Below are positions 33,277-41,574 of a stretch of 64,000 nucleotides of DNA, in pieces. The DNA comes from Desulfosarcina ovata subsp. ovata. GTDB taxonomy: Bacteria > Desulfobacterota > Desulfobacteria > Desulfobacterales > Desulfosarcinaceae. The notes under the pieces were generated by a model. That model did no database searches, had not been told where the DNA came from, and worked only from the letters and a program-made list of their open reading frames with translations. Made by a program: the position numbers and the translations under genes. Numbering within the stretch: position 1 is the stretch's first letter; the number at the start of each line of letters is the position of its first letter. The stretch spans positions 5,675,724 through 5,739,723 of the forward strand of contig NZ_AP021879.1 of assembly GCF_009689005.1 (NCBI RefSeq). Direction: 5' to 3'.

Positions 33277-34071
33277 GTGTATCTGCTGGAACTGAAAGGA
33301 ATTTTTAAATCATACCGCCGGGGTGGCCTTTTCGGGACCCGGGAGCGCATCAGCGTTTTGAAGGACATCCATCTCGGCCTGGAAGAGGGGGCCTGCGTCG
33401 GCCTTCTGGGCAGAAGCGGATGCGGCAAAAGCACCCTCGGCCGGATCGCACTGAACCTCGAACCGCCGGACGCGGGGCAGGTTTTTTACCAGGGCCGCCG
33501 CCTGGAAACCCTGAATCGTGAGGCGTACCGGGAATATCGCCGCAACGCCCAGGTGGTCTTCCAGAATTCCCAGGGCGCCACCAACCCGCGGCTGACGGCT
33601 GGTGAGATCATTGCCGAACCGATCCTGAATTTCGAGAATCCGGAGAAAAAAGCGTTGCGCCGGCGGGTGGACGAATTGCTGGAGCGGGTGGGGTTGGCTT
33701 CGGCCGATGCCGAAAAAAGCCCCCGCCAGTTCAGCGGCGGAGAACTCCAGCGAATCTGTATCGCCCGGGCCATCGCCCTTAGTCCCAGATTGATCGTGCT
33801 GGACGAGGCGGTCAGCAGCCTGGACATGCTGATCCAGGCCAGAATCATCGACCTGCTGCTGGAACTGCAACGGGAACTGAAAATGACCTACCTCTTCATT
33901 TCCCACGATATCCGTGTGCTGCTCAAGGTTTCCGACCGCCTGGTGGTCATGCATGACGGACGCCTGGTGGAGCAGTCCCTCGACATGGAGGCGGTCGATG
34001 GTTTTACCCATCCGATGTTTACCCGCCTGCTCGAAGCCATCCTGCCGCCCACGCCGGCTCGCGTTAACTGA
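33277..34071 (+). CDS. nikE: Nickel ABC transporter ATPase NikE
   Basis: A 264-residue ATPase, partner of NikD. Walker A is GRSGCGKST, the Q-loop VVFQNSQGATNPRLT, the signature FSGGELQR, Walker B LIVLDEA and the switch ISHDIR. SSLDMLIQARIIDLL and the C-terminal HPMFTRLLEA are as in NikE. I prefer the GTG at 33277, which has GAGAGGAG six bases upstream; the GTG at 33250 would add nine residues that do not align with the family. It is the last gene of nikABCDE. Confidence 0.9.
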   Translation: MYLLELKGIFKSYRRGGLFGTRERISVLKDIHLGLEEGACVGLLGRSGCGKSTLGRIALNLEPPDAGQVFYQGRRLETLNREAYREYRRNAQVVFQNSQGATNPRLTAGEIIAEPILNFENPEKKALRRRVDELLERVGLASADAEKSPRQFSGGELQRICIARAIALSPRLIVLDEAVSSLDMLIQARIIDLLLELQRELKMTYLFISHDIRVLLKVSDRLVVMHDGRLVEQSLDMEAVDGFTHPMFTRLLEAILPPTPARVN

Positions 34072-34200
34072 CAGCCTGTTGGTAACGCACTTTTCCTATC
34101 GGTTGCCGACCACCGGCCGGCCGGACCGGCTAAAAAATCCATTTGCAATGGCCGCCCAAATACGGTTTATCATTCCTTTTCAGAAAAAAGGAGACTGGCG

Positions 34201-35397
34201 ATGCTGGATTTCATGCTGGTGGGGGGCGGGATTGTCGGCGTTTCCACGGCCTGGCAACTGAAACAGCGCTATCCGGATGCACAGGTTCTGCTGGTCGAGA
34301 AGGAAGACCGCATGGCGCGGCATCAGACGGGGCGCAACTCGGGGGTGATTCATGCCGGGGTCTACTATGCGCCGGGAAGCCTGAAGGCCGACTTCTGCCG
34401 GCGCGGTGCCGAAATCACCTTCAATTTCTGCCGTGAGTACGGCCTGCCCGTCGAGCAGTGCGGCAAACTGCTTGTGGCCACCGATGCGCAGGAGGTACCC
34501 CGCATGGGGGCCCTGGAAGAACGCTGCCGCCAGAACCGGATTCGGACGATCCGGCTGTCGCGGGAGGAACTGACGCGGCGTGAGCCCCACATCGAAGGTC
34601 TGGCGGCCCTCTTCGTGCCGGCCACCGGGATTACCGATTATGCCCGCATTACGGCCACCATGGCCAGTCAGTTTGCCGCCCTGGGCGGTCGGGTTCGAAC
34701 CGGCCGGCCGGTGACCGCCATCCGCGAGGAACAGGGCGGGGTGCGGGTGACCATCGGTGGAGAGACCCTGCGTACCCGTTACCTGGTGGCCTGCGGCGGG
34801 CTGATGGCCGATCGCCTGGCGCGCATGATGCACATCGATATCGATTTTCAGATCATTCCCTTCCGGGGGGAGTACTACGCCCTTTCCAAACCCTTCGAGC
34901 GCCGTTTCAACCACCTGATCTACCCGATTCCCGATCCGGATTTGCCTTTCCTGGGTGTCCATCTGACCCGCATGATCGACGGCCGGGTGACCGTCGGCCC
35001 CAATGCCGTGCTGGGCTGGAAGCGCGAAGGCTACGGAGCGGTGAACCTGGACCCGGTCGACATCCTGGAGATGCTGCGCTTCCCCGGATTCTGGAAGGTG
35101 ATCGGGGCCCACCTCAGCTCCGGCCTGGGGGAGATGCGCGACTCGCTGCTTAGGCCCGGATATCTCAAACGGGTGCAGAAGTACTGCCCTGCGGTACGGC
35201 TGTCCGATTTGCGTTCCTATCCCACCGGCATCCGGGCCCAGGCCGTGCTGCGTGACGGCGCCCTGGTGCACGACTTCCTCTTTGCCGAAAGCGAGCGCTC
35301 CCTGCATGTGTGCAACGCACCGTCACCGGCGGCCACCTCGGCGATTCCCATTGGTGAGTACATCTGCGAGAAGTTGGGTGAAAAGTTTTTACTGTAA
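34201..35397 (+). CDS. lhgO: L-2-hydroxyglutarate oxidase / dehydrogenase (LhgO family)
   Basis: A 398-residue FAD-dependent oxidoreductase that oxidises L-2-hydroxyglutarate to 2-oxoglutarate, feeding electrons to the membrane quinone pool in known homologues. The dinucleotide-binding motif GGGIVGVSTAWQL opens the chain. RHQTGRNSGVIHAGVYY and IPFRGEYYAL are family signatures, and the C-terminus has SDLRSYPTGIRAQAV and VCNAPSPAATSA. AAAAAAGGAG lies upstream of the ATG. It is 129 bp behind nikE and probably has its own promoter. L-2-hydroxyglutarate is a common by-product metabolite, so this is likely housekeeping repair. Confidence 0.9.
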   Translation: MLDFMLVGGGIVGVSTAWQLKQRYPDAQVLLVEKEDRMARHQTGRNSGVIHAGVYYAPGSLKADFCRRGAEITFNFCREYGLPVEQCGKLLVATDAQEVPRMGALEERCRQNRIRTIRLSREELTRREPHIEGLAALFVPATGITDYARITATMASQFAALGGRVRTGRPVTAIREEQGGVRVTIGGETLRTRYLVACGGLMADRLARMMHIDIDFQIIPFRGEYYALSKPFERRFNHLIYPIPDPDLPFLGVHLTRMIDGRVTVGPNAVLGWKREGYGAVNLDPVDILEMLRFPGFWKVIGAHLSSGLGEMRDSLLRPGYLKRVQKYCPAVRLSDLRSYPTGIRAQAVLRDGALVHDFLFAESERSLHVCNAPSPAATSAIPIGEYICEKLGEKFLL

Positions 35398-35405
35398 AAA
35401 GACAG

Positions 35406-35434
35406 AGCTGGATCCATCTCAGATGGATCCAGCT
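35406..35434. terminator. 29-bp palindrome after lhgO
   Basis: AGCTGGATCCATCT is followed by C and its exact reverse complement, giving 14-bp arms 8 bp past the lhgO stop. There is no T-run, so it may serve as a Rho-dependent pause, an mRNA 3' end or a protein site. From here to 35555 nothing else is seen. Confidence 0.5.
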
Positions 35435-35555
35435 GCGCACCTCCGCCTTGTATGTACAGCGATCGAGTCGTTTCCCACCTTGGTAGTAATCCTGATCCAG
35501 AAATTTAAAAAGCTCTGAAAAAGAACATCCTGCGTGCCGGCATTCGTCGATCGCT

Positions 35556-35649
35556 ACCATAGCATTCAGGATCATGCTTTTGGAAGGCGTTATCGGTCGT
35601 CGCGGTATGATTGATAGGGCTTCCTCCCTCTGGCCTTGCTAAAAACATC
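35556..35649 (-). repeat. Dispersed repeat family 2, copy B (inverted)
   Basis: The reverse complement reads TGTTTTTAGCAAGGCCAGAG, then CATACCGCGACGACCGATAA, then CTGAATGCTATGG. It is the nearly full-length unit and matches copy D at 53739-53831 throughout. It lies between lhgO and the sigma-54 activator. Confidence 0.85.
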
Positions 35650-35702
35650 ATATTGGTACGGATAGTCCGCATAAAATAATTGTTATTTATTTTATTATAG
35701 GA

Positions 35703-35736
35703 AGTAATTGTAATTACTGTTAACGTCAATGACGTT
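35703..35736. promoter_or_regulatory. Two adjacent dyads upstream of the sigma-54 activator gene
   Basis: AGTAATT-GT-AATTACT (35703-35718) and AACGTCA-A-TGACGTT (35722-35736) are two different inverted repeats separated by 3 bp, about 180 bp before the activator start, in AT-rich DNA. They look like protein-binding operators. The second is followed by a T-rich stretch. Confidence 0.45.
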
Positions 35737-35915
35737 TTTGTCTTTTTTGTTGATTTCAAGCCTGTTTTGTCTTATCCATGAAAAAATTGTGGAAAAGCGG
35801 AAAAAATTGCGTTTGGCAAGCAGTGTTTTGAACCATGCTATCGACTTCCACGATTGGGTTATTCGAACAAGCGCTATCGTTTGGCTGGCTAGCTGGGTGG
35901 GAAAGGAACTGTTGA

Positions 35916-38900
35916 ATGACTACTCTTGATTTTACTGCTGAGCAACTGGAATTCCTATCTGTTTTGGATGCCTTCAATGGGCCGGTACCCATAAATATCG
36001 TCGGATCACTATCACCGCTTGCGCCTGGCGAGCTGCTTGACTTGCTGCGCCGTGGAAAAGAAATAAACCTGATTTCTGAACCTGATCAGGATATGTTTGC
36101 GCTCACTGAAGAGCTACCGCAAAACTTCATCAATGTGTTTGGCGAAATAAATGATAAAGAAAAAATCGATTCAATCGTTAGACAACTTTCGCAGCTAAAC
36201 CTATGGGAGGAAATTCCTTTTTCCCAAAAAGCGAATCTTTTGGCTCAATCGGGAAATGAAAAAGAAGCAGGTTTGCTTTTTGCGGAAATTGCCCAAACAT
36301 CACTTGAAAATAAAAATGAATGTGCTGCTTATGATAATTTGATAAATGTCATCAACATTCTTCCGGCATATCTGGGAGAAAATGTAGTCGATACGGTTTT
36401 CGTAAAGGCTTGCCAGCAATTGTGCTACCTTTGTAACTATTTTGGGAGATACGTAAGTATTTTGCCCCGGGTCCTTAAGTTCGCGATTGAAGCTGCGGAC
36501 CGGTTGGGAGACAAACGATCCAAAGCGATTTTGAATTTTCATCTGGGATTTTACCACTTTACATTCGGAAGGAGCTCGGACGCGCTGCAAAATATTGAGA
36601 CCGGACGATTGATTGTCGAAGATTTGGGCGATGACGACATGCTGATGCAATCCTCCGGTTTTATGGGACTTTACTACTTTTTCCAAGGCCTCAACAAGGA
36701 GGCCTTAGATATGTTCGAAAAGGTGGACTTGAATTTGGGTACCCGAACGGGTTTTCTTTATGGCCCGAATTTTTTGGCATACAGTGCCGCATATTCCGGT
36801 CATTTTGACAGAGCGATCGGATGCCTTGATTATTATTATCATCTTGCCCAGCGAATGGGACGTGAGCCGATTGCATCCATCTACAGAGCTTCATTGGGCA
36901 AGTTGCTTATTGCTACACACAAATTGGAGGATGCAAAGCATCATCTCCTCGGTGCATTGGAAGCGAATTGTCCATTGGAAAATGAATTCGCAGGGCTTTG
37001 CGCCGAGAGCGGTTTGGCATTTTACTATTACCGACATAATAACCTGATAAAGGTATCTGAATATATGGATCGGTTTTATGCCAGGATGATGAAGTCACGG
37101 ATTACCATATTGTCTTTGACACCGTGGTGGGTCCAAATGGTTTACAATGCAGAAAAACAGGGTTATCAACCGCCTCCCGCTTTTAGCTGTCAGAATTTGA
37201 TAGAAAATTTGGCAAAAGAAAAAAACATTCATCTTAAGGGAATCTCATTGAGATTAAAAGCCAAATCATTATCATTCGCCGGCAACCAAAAGGAAGCAAT
37301 AAAGAAACTTCTATATAAAAGTGAAGCCTGTGCCGATGCCGCATCCGACCCCATCCAACTGGGAATAAGCAGGCTGGAAGTCGCCAAGCTGAAGGTCAAT
37401 GAAGGCGATATCAAGGAAGCTTGCCGGCTGGCCATGCAGGCTCGGTTAAGGCTTTCCGGTCAATGGGAATTTATCTTTCCCGATGACCTGCGGTTTCTCT
37501 TGGATAAGTACAACGATCGCGTCAATGAAAATCATTTCGGCGATGGCTTTATAGAGGATTTTATTAACAAGTTAAGCGAATTGCCCTACCATTACAGCAT
37601 TGATCACGGCTATTCCAACGTTCTTGCCTTTACCAATCGGGCGTTTCGTGCCGAGCGAGGTGCGATATTATGGATGGATTCGATACCAAAAAAAGTGCTC
37701 CAACCAAAGGCTTTCAAGAATATGAGCGCTTCCGATCTCCACGCCGAGAGTTTTCGACCGTACATGGCCGCCATCATCCGGTGCCAAAAAGAAAATCGCC
37801 CTATTTTGACGAGTCATCATTCCCTTAATAATGGATCCAATACCGATGGCCCTTTATCCGCGCTGTGTCTGCCAGTTTGTATGAATGGCATTTGTAGAGG
37901 CGTTTTATATCATGACAACACATATGTCTGTAATTGTTTCGAACAATTAAGCAAAAAAGACTTGGAACAAGTCAGCGTTCACCTGGAACGCTATTTTATA
38001 AGATGTTTCGAATTCAACAAGGCCATCCAAGACACAAAGAAAAACGCCGTTCGCGAAGCCGCTGCTCTGACCGAAAATTCAGGGGGTAACGAACTGATTG
38101 CTTCTTGCCAACCGATGGTTGAGCTGTTGGATCAGGCCGATAAAGTTGCCCGTACGGACAGCACTGTGCTGATCATGGGTGAGACCGGTGTCGGAAAAGA
38201 GGTGCTGGCCAAAAGAATTCATATGATGAGTCCCCGGGCATCCACACCATTTATTACCGTGGATGCGACGACCATCCCGGATAATTTGGTGGAAAGCGAG
38301 CTGTTTGGGCATGAAAAAGGGTCTTTCACCGGCGCGGATCGGCAAAAAATCGGTCGCTTGGAACTCGCCGACAAAGGAACGCTATTTATCGATGAGGTGG
38401 GCGAACTACCTTTGCCAACGCAGGCCAAACTGCTGCGGGTGCTGCAGGAGAAGACCTTTATCAGAGTCGGGGGGACCTTGCCCCTTGAATCGAATTTCAG
38501 ATTGGTGGTTGCCACCAACCGTAAACTCGAAGAAGAAGTGAAGAATAAGAGGTTTAGGGAAGATCTGTATTTCCGATTGAACACCGTCCCGTTGATTTTG
38601 CCTCCGTTGAGAGAACGCGGCAAGGACATTATTGAACTGGCCAAATATTTTCTAAAACAATTTTCCACCAAATACAAACATGATGATTTACGATTGAGCA
38701 CAGAGGATGAAAAAAAGCTTCGCCTCTATCACTGGCCCGGTAATATCCGTGAGTTGGAGCATGTTATCGAACGAGCGGTGATTCTTTCAAAAGGAGATAA
38801 AATAGAATTAAACATTATGGATACGCCAAAGCCGATTTTCGTTAACGAATCCTCTGAGTTGGTGACCTTGGATGAACTTCAGCGGCGCTATATCCTGCAT

Positions 38901-39014
38901 GTGCTTGTCAAAACCGGAGGAAAAATTTACGGTTCCGGTGGCGCCGCTGAAATCCTAGGCATAAATAGAGGTACCCTTTATTCGAGAATGAAAAAATTGG
39001 GGATTAAGATCTAA
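35916..39014 (+). CDS. Sigma-54-dependent activator with long TPR-like sensor region
   Basis: A 1032-residue enhancer-binding protein. Residues 1-550 are helical repeats of TPR type (for example SGNEKEAGLLFAEIAQ, AYSGHFDRAIGCLDYYYHL, AGNQKEAIKKLLYKSE). About 560-700 resembles a GAF-like sensor. The AAA+ domain (about 725-965) has Walker A GETGVGKE (755-762), the sigma-54 contact loop GSFTGA (802-807, a variant of GAFTGA), Walker B GTLFIDEVGE and the arginine-finger region REDLYFRLNTVPL. A Fis-type helix-turn-helix ends the protein (GGAAEILGINRGTLYSRMKKLG). No receiver domain is present, so it probably responds to a ligand or partner. It lies upstream of a sigma-54 promoter that reads into a twelve-gene operon. 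The DNA is visibly AT-richer than the genes on either side. Confidence 0.9.
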   Translation: MTTLDFTAEQLEFLSVLDAFNGPVPINIVGSLSPLAPGELLDLLRRGKEINLISEPDQDMFALTEELPQNFINVFGEINDKEKIDSIVRQLSQLNLWEEIPFSQKANLLAQSGNEKEAGLLFAEIAQTSLENKNECAAYDNLINVINILPAYLGENVVDTVFVKACQQLCYLCNYFGRYVSILPRVLKFAIEAADRLGDKRSKAILNFHLGFYHFTFGRSSDALQNIETGRLIVEDLGDDDMLMQSSGFMGLYYFFQGLNKEALDMFEKVDLNLGTRTGFLYGPNFLAYSAAYSGHFDRAIGCLDYYYHLAQRMGREPIASIYRASLGKLLIATHKLEDAKHHLLGALEANCPLENEFAGLCAESGLAFYYYRHNNLIKVSEYMDRFYARMMKSRITILSLTPWWVQMVYNAEKQGYQPPPAFSCQNLIENLAKEKNIHLKGISLRLKAKSLSFAGNQKEAIKKLLYKSEACADAASDPIQLGISRLEVAKLKVNEGDIKEACRLAMQARLRLSGQWEFIFPDDLRFLLDKYNDRVNENHFGDGFIEDFINKLSELPYHYSIDHGYSNVLAFTNRAFRAERGAILWMDSIPKKVLQPKAFKNMSASDLHAESFRPYMAAIIRCQKENRPILTSHHSLNNGSNTDGPLSALCLPVCMNGICRGVLYHDNTYVCNCFEQLSKKDLEQVSVHLERYFIRCFEFNKAIQDTKKNAVREAAALTENSGGNELIASCQPMVELLDQADKVARTDSTVLIMGETGVGKEVLAKRIHMMSPRASTPFITVDATTIPDNLVESELFGHEKGSFTGADRQKIGRLELADKGTLFIDEVGELPLPTQAKLLRVLQEKTFIRVGGTLPLESNFRLVVATNRKLEEEVKNKRFREDLYFRLNTVPLILPPLRERGKDIIELAKYFLKQFSTKYKHDDLRLSTEDEKKLRLYHWPGNIRELEHVIERAVILSKGDKIELNIMDTPKPIFVNESSELVTLDELQRRYILHVLVKTGGKIYGSGGAAEILGINRGTLYSRMKKLGIKI

Positions 39015-39028
39015 GGTTGCCGGAAATA

Positions 39029-39150
39029 AATAATTCCTCCATCCTGCTTGTTTTTGTGCCCGTCTACCGCGTTGCCGGTACCGGCACATATTCAATCCAT
39101 ACCGCGACGACCGATAACGCAGCCCAAAAACATTATCTTGAATGCTATAG
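39029..39150 (+). repeat. Chimeric repeat: MITE-like fragment joined to family 2, copy C
   Basis: From about 39040, TGCTTGTTTTTGTGCCCGTC and CCGCGTTGC match an internal part of the MITE-like element (83-109 in the left copy) with a few changes. From 39097, ATACCGCGACGACCGATAAC to TTGAATGCTATAG is the 3' part of repeat family 2. The two families are thus joined here as they are at 5793-6043. The rest of 39151-39345 holds no gene. Confidence 0.7.
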
Positions 39151-39349
39151 TCTATGTGTCATCCCATCCCACCATATGAGAGCTGATTTTCGCCTGCCGT
39201 CCTGAAACCATCTCAAAACCTCTTCGCCTGACCGCCAAAACTGTTTAAATACATTCAATTCCTGTGTCGAAATATCAACGGTAACCCGCGCCAACGGCAC
39301 AAAAATAAAATAATCTAAAGAAAACCAACAGTTATAAAATTAGTTGGAG

Positions 39350-39365
39350 TGGTATGTGATTTGCT
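39350..39365 (+). promoter_or_regulatory. Sigma-54 (-24/-12) promoter of the etf-mutase-molybdoenzyme operon
   Basis: TGGTATGTGATTTGCT matches the consensus TGGCACG-N4-TTGCW, with GG (39351-39352) and GC (39363-39364) exactly ten bases apart. Transcription should start near 39376, leaving a leader of about 135 nt before etfB. The gene for a sigma-54 activator ends 335 bp upstream in the same orientation, which strongly suggests that this activator controls this promoter. Confidence 0.8.
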
Positions 39366-39510
39366 GAAGTTGGAAGTAAATCATTCAGGCACCCATTCCC
39401 ATGTATGAGAAAAATAATAAGTATTCAAACTATGATTTAACTCACCGGAATCCAAAATGCTTAGATGAAACCATCTACCCATAACCAATAGGATACGAGG
39501 CGACCAGGCG

Positions 39511-40341
39511 ATGGAAATTATTGTTTTGGTAAAGCAAGTCCCGGACACCACCAATGTCAAGCTGGATCCAAAAACCGGAAATCTGCTGCGTGAAGGCTTG
39601 ACGGGTATTATCAATCCGGAAGACCGCCATGCGTTGGAAGCGGCAGTCCATATCAAGGAAACGATGGGCGGCAAGGTAAAGGTTCTATCGATGGGGCCGT
39701 CCCAGGCGGTGGATGCATGCACCGAAGCCATCGGCATGGGCGCCGACGAAGCCATCCTGTTGAGCGATAGAGCCTTTGCAGGTGCCGATACGTGGGCTAC
39801 CGCATTCACCTTGGGAAAAGCCGTTGAGCGAATCGGCAAATTTGATCTGATCCTTTGCGGCAGGCAGGCCATTGATGGCGATACCGCCCAGGTCGGCCCC
39901 CAGTTGGCCGATTACCTGGATATTCCACAAGTTACCTATGTACAGGACATTGAAACCATGAATGAGACGTGTACCACCGTCAAGCGCCAGTTGGAAAACG
40001 GCTATGAGCGTATTGAATGCCAACTGCCAGCCCTGCTGACGGTCATTGGTACTTTAAACCGGCCCAGGCATGCGCATTTAGGCCGATTAATTGATGCCTG
40101 CACGGCAAAGGCACCCATCAAGGTCTTCAATGCCGCGGACATTGGGGTGGTGACTTCGGATGTGGGATTGGAAGGGTCATTGACGCAGGTATCCAAAACA
40201 TTCACTCCGGATTTCAAACGGCAGGGAAAAATCCTGGACGGACCGAAGGAACAGGCCGTGAGCGAGCTGTTGAAGAACATCTCCAACAGTGATGCCGCTA
40301 CTGCCTGTAAGGCATTCGCCGCGTCATGTGAGCTCTCATAA
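39511..40341 (+). CDS. etfB: Electron transfer flavoprotein, beta subunit
   Basis: A 276-residue ETF beta subunit: IIVLVKQVPDTTNVKLD at the start, MGPSQAVDACTEAIGMGADEAILLSD, and CGRQAIDGDTAQVGPQLADYL near the nucleotide site. It holds AMP or a second FAD and, with EtfA, carries electrons to or from acyl-CoA dehydrogenases. It is the first gene behind the sigma-54 promoter and is followed by etfA after 35 bp and an acyl-CoA dehydrogenase. Whether this ETF bifurcates electrons cannot be decided by eye. Confidence 0.93.
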   Translation: MEIIVLVKQVPDTTNVKLDPKTGNLLREGLTGIINPEDRHALEAAVHIKETMGGKVKVLSMGPSQAVDACTEAIGMGADEAILLSDRAFAGADTWATAFTLGKAVERIGKFDLILCGRQAIDGDTAQVGPQLADYLDIPQVTYVQDIETMNETCTTVKRQLENGYERIECQLPALLTVIGTLNRPRHAHLGRLIDACTAKAPIKVFNAADIGVVTSDVGLEGSLTQVSKTFTPDFKRQGKILDGPKEQAVSELLKNISNSDAATACKAFAASCELS

Positions 40342-40376
40342 CCGGGTTCACCCATATTAACCCATGGAGGAAGAAG

Positions 40377-41561
40377 ATGACCGTATGGATCGAGAGCGAC
40401 CTTTGTGACGGTTGCCGGCGCTGTGTAAGAGCCTGTCCTTATGATGCGATCGCCATCGAAGACGGGAAAGCGAATATTTTAGAGCGTTGCACGAACTGCG
40501 GGGCTTGTCTTGCCGAGTGTAAAAACAGGGCCATCCAATCGGACGCGGTTCCCAAAGAGATTCCGGATTTCAGCGATCACGAGGGGGTATGGGTCTACGC
40601 GGAACAACGTGATGGTGTTCTCGCCAAGGTAACGCTCGAGCTGCTTGGTATTGCCCAGGAACTGGGCCAGGAACGCAGGCAAAAAGTGAGTGCCGTGCTT
40701 ATCGGTGATCGGTTGGAAAACTTGACCCATGATCTCATCCGCCATGGAGCGGATCAAGTCTTTCTCGCCGAGGATCCATGCCTGCAGCCCTACCGGACCC
40801 TGGCTCACGTGAAGATAATGGAAGACCTCATTAACGAGCACAAACCGGAGATCCTGCTGATCGGTGCCACGCATATTGGCCGGGATCTTGCGCCTCGCCT
40901 GTCGCGACGCGTGGGCGTCGGCCTGACTGCCGACTGCACGGCACTCTCCATCGATCCGGAAGAAAAGATACTGCTCCAGACGAGGCCGGCTTTCGGCGGG
41001 AATGTGATGGCGACCATTGCCAACCGGTATTCTCGCCCACAGATGGCCACTGTTCGACCCGGCGTGATGGAAGCCAGGACCGACGAAGCCAAAGCAGGCA
41101 CGATCATCCATTGCGAAGTTCAACTCGATGAGGCGGACATCAAAACCAAAGTTCTGGAAATGTTTGAGGAAAAGAGAAAGCACGCGCCAATCACCGACAG
41201 CAAAGTCATTGTCGCCGGGGGAAGAGGCGTGAATGGTGAGGCGGGGTTCCAAATGCTGCGCACGTTGGCGGATCTGCTCGATGGAGAAGTCGCAGGTACG
41301 CGAGTTGTCGCCGAACAAGGCTTTGTTCCGGCGGACTGTCAAGTCGGCCAGACCGGCAAGACAGTCAGACCGGAAATTTACATCGCTTGTGGCATTTCCG
41401 GTGCGATCCAGCATCGGGCCGGAATGATGAATTCCAGATTTATCATTGCCATCAACAAGGACCCGGACGCACCGATTTTTAAGGTCGCCGATTGGGGAAT
41501 CATCGGTGATTTGCACGATGTCGTTCCGGAACTTGTCAGACAATTAACCCCGGCGAGCTGA
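40377..41561 (+). CDS. etfA: Electron transfer flavoprotein, alpha subunit fused to a 2[4Fe-4S] ferredoxin domain
   Basis: A 394-residue protein. Residues 1-60 are a ferredoxin domain with CDGCRRCVRACPYDAI and CTNCGACLAECKNRAI, eight cysteines for two [4Fe-4S] clusters. The ETF alpha part follows, with LIGATHIGRDLAPRLSRR, the FAD-binding domain VAGGRGVNGEAGFQML, GQTGKTVRPEIYIACGISG and AINKDPDAPIFKVADWG. The ferredoxin fusion is known in anaerobes and allows direct exchange with ferredoxin or an iron-sulfur oxidoreductase. It starts behind GGAGGAAG. Confidence 0.93.
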   Translation: MTVWIESDLCDGCRRCVRACPYDAIAIEDGKANILERCTNCGACLAECKNRAIQSDAVPKEIPDFSDHEGVWVYAEQRDGVLAKVTLELLGIAQELGQERRQKVSAVLIGDRLENLTHDLIRHGADQVFLAEDPCLQPYRTLAHVKIMEDLINEHKPEILLIGATHIGRDLAPRLSRRVGVGLTADCTALSIDPEEKILLQTRPAFGGNVMATIANRYSRPQMATVRPGVMEARTDEAKAGTIIHCEVQLDEADIKTKVLEMFEEKRKHAPITDSKVIVAGGRGVNGEAGFQMLRTLADLLDGEVAGTRVVAEQGFVPADCQVGQTGKTVRPEIYIACGISGAIQHRAGMMNSRFIIAINKDPDAPIFKVADWGIIGDLHDVVPELVRQLTPAS

Positions 41562-41574
41562 GAGGAGAAAAGAG

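Noticed and set aside
28998..34071. Dipeptide/oligopeptide (Dpp/Opp) transporter
   Set aside because: The binding protein matches NikA across many specific stretches and keeps its nickel-chelate His.
35729..35929. 66-residue hydrophobic ORF before the sigma-54 activator
   Set aside because: No ribosome-binding site, overlap with the activator start, and no recognisable family; more likely promoter DNA.
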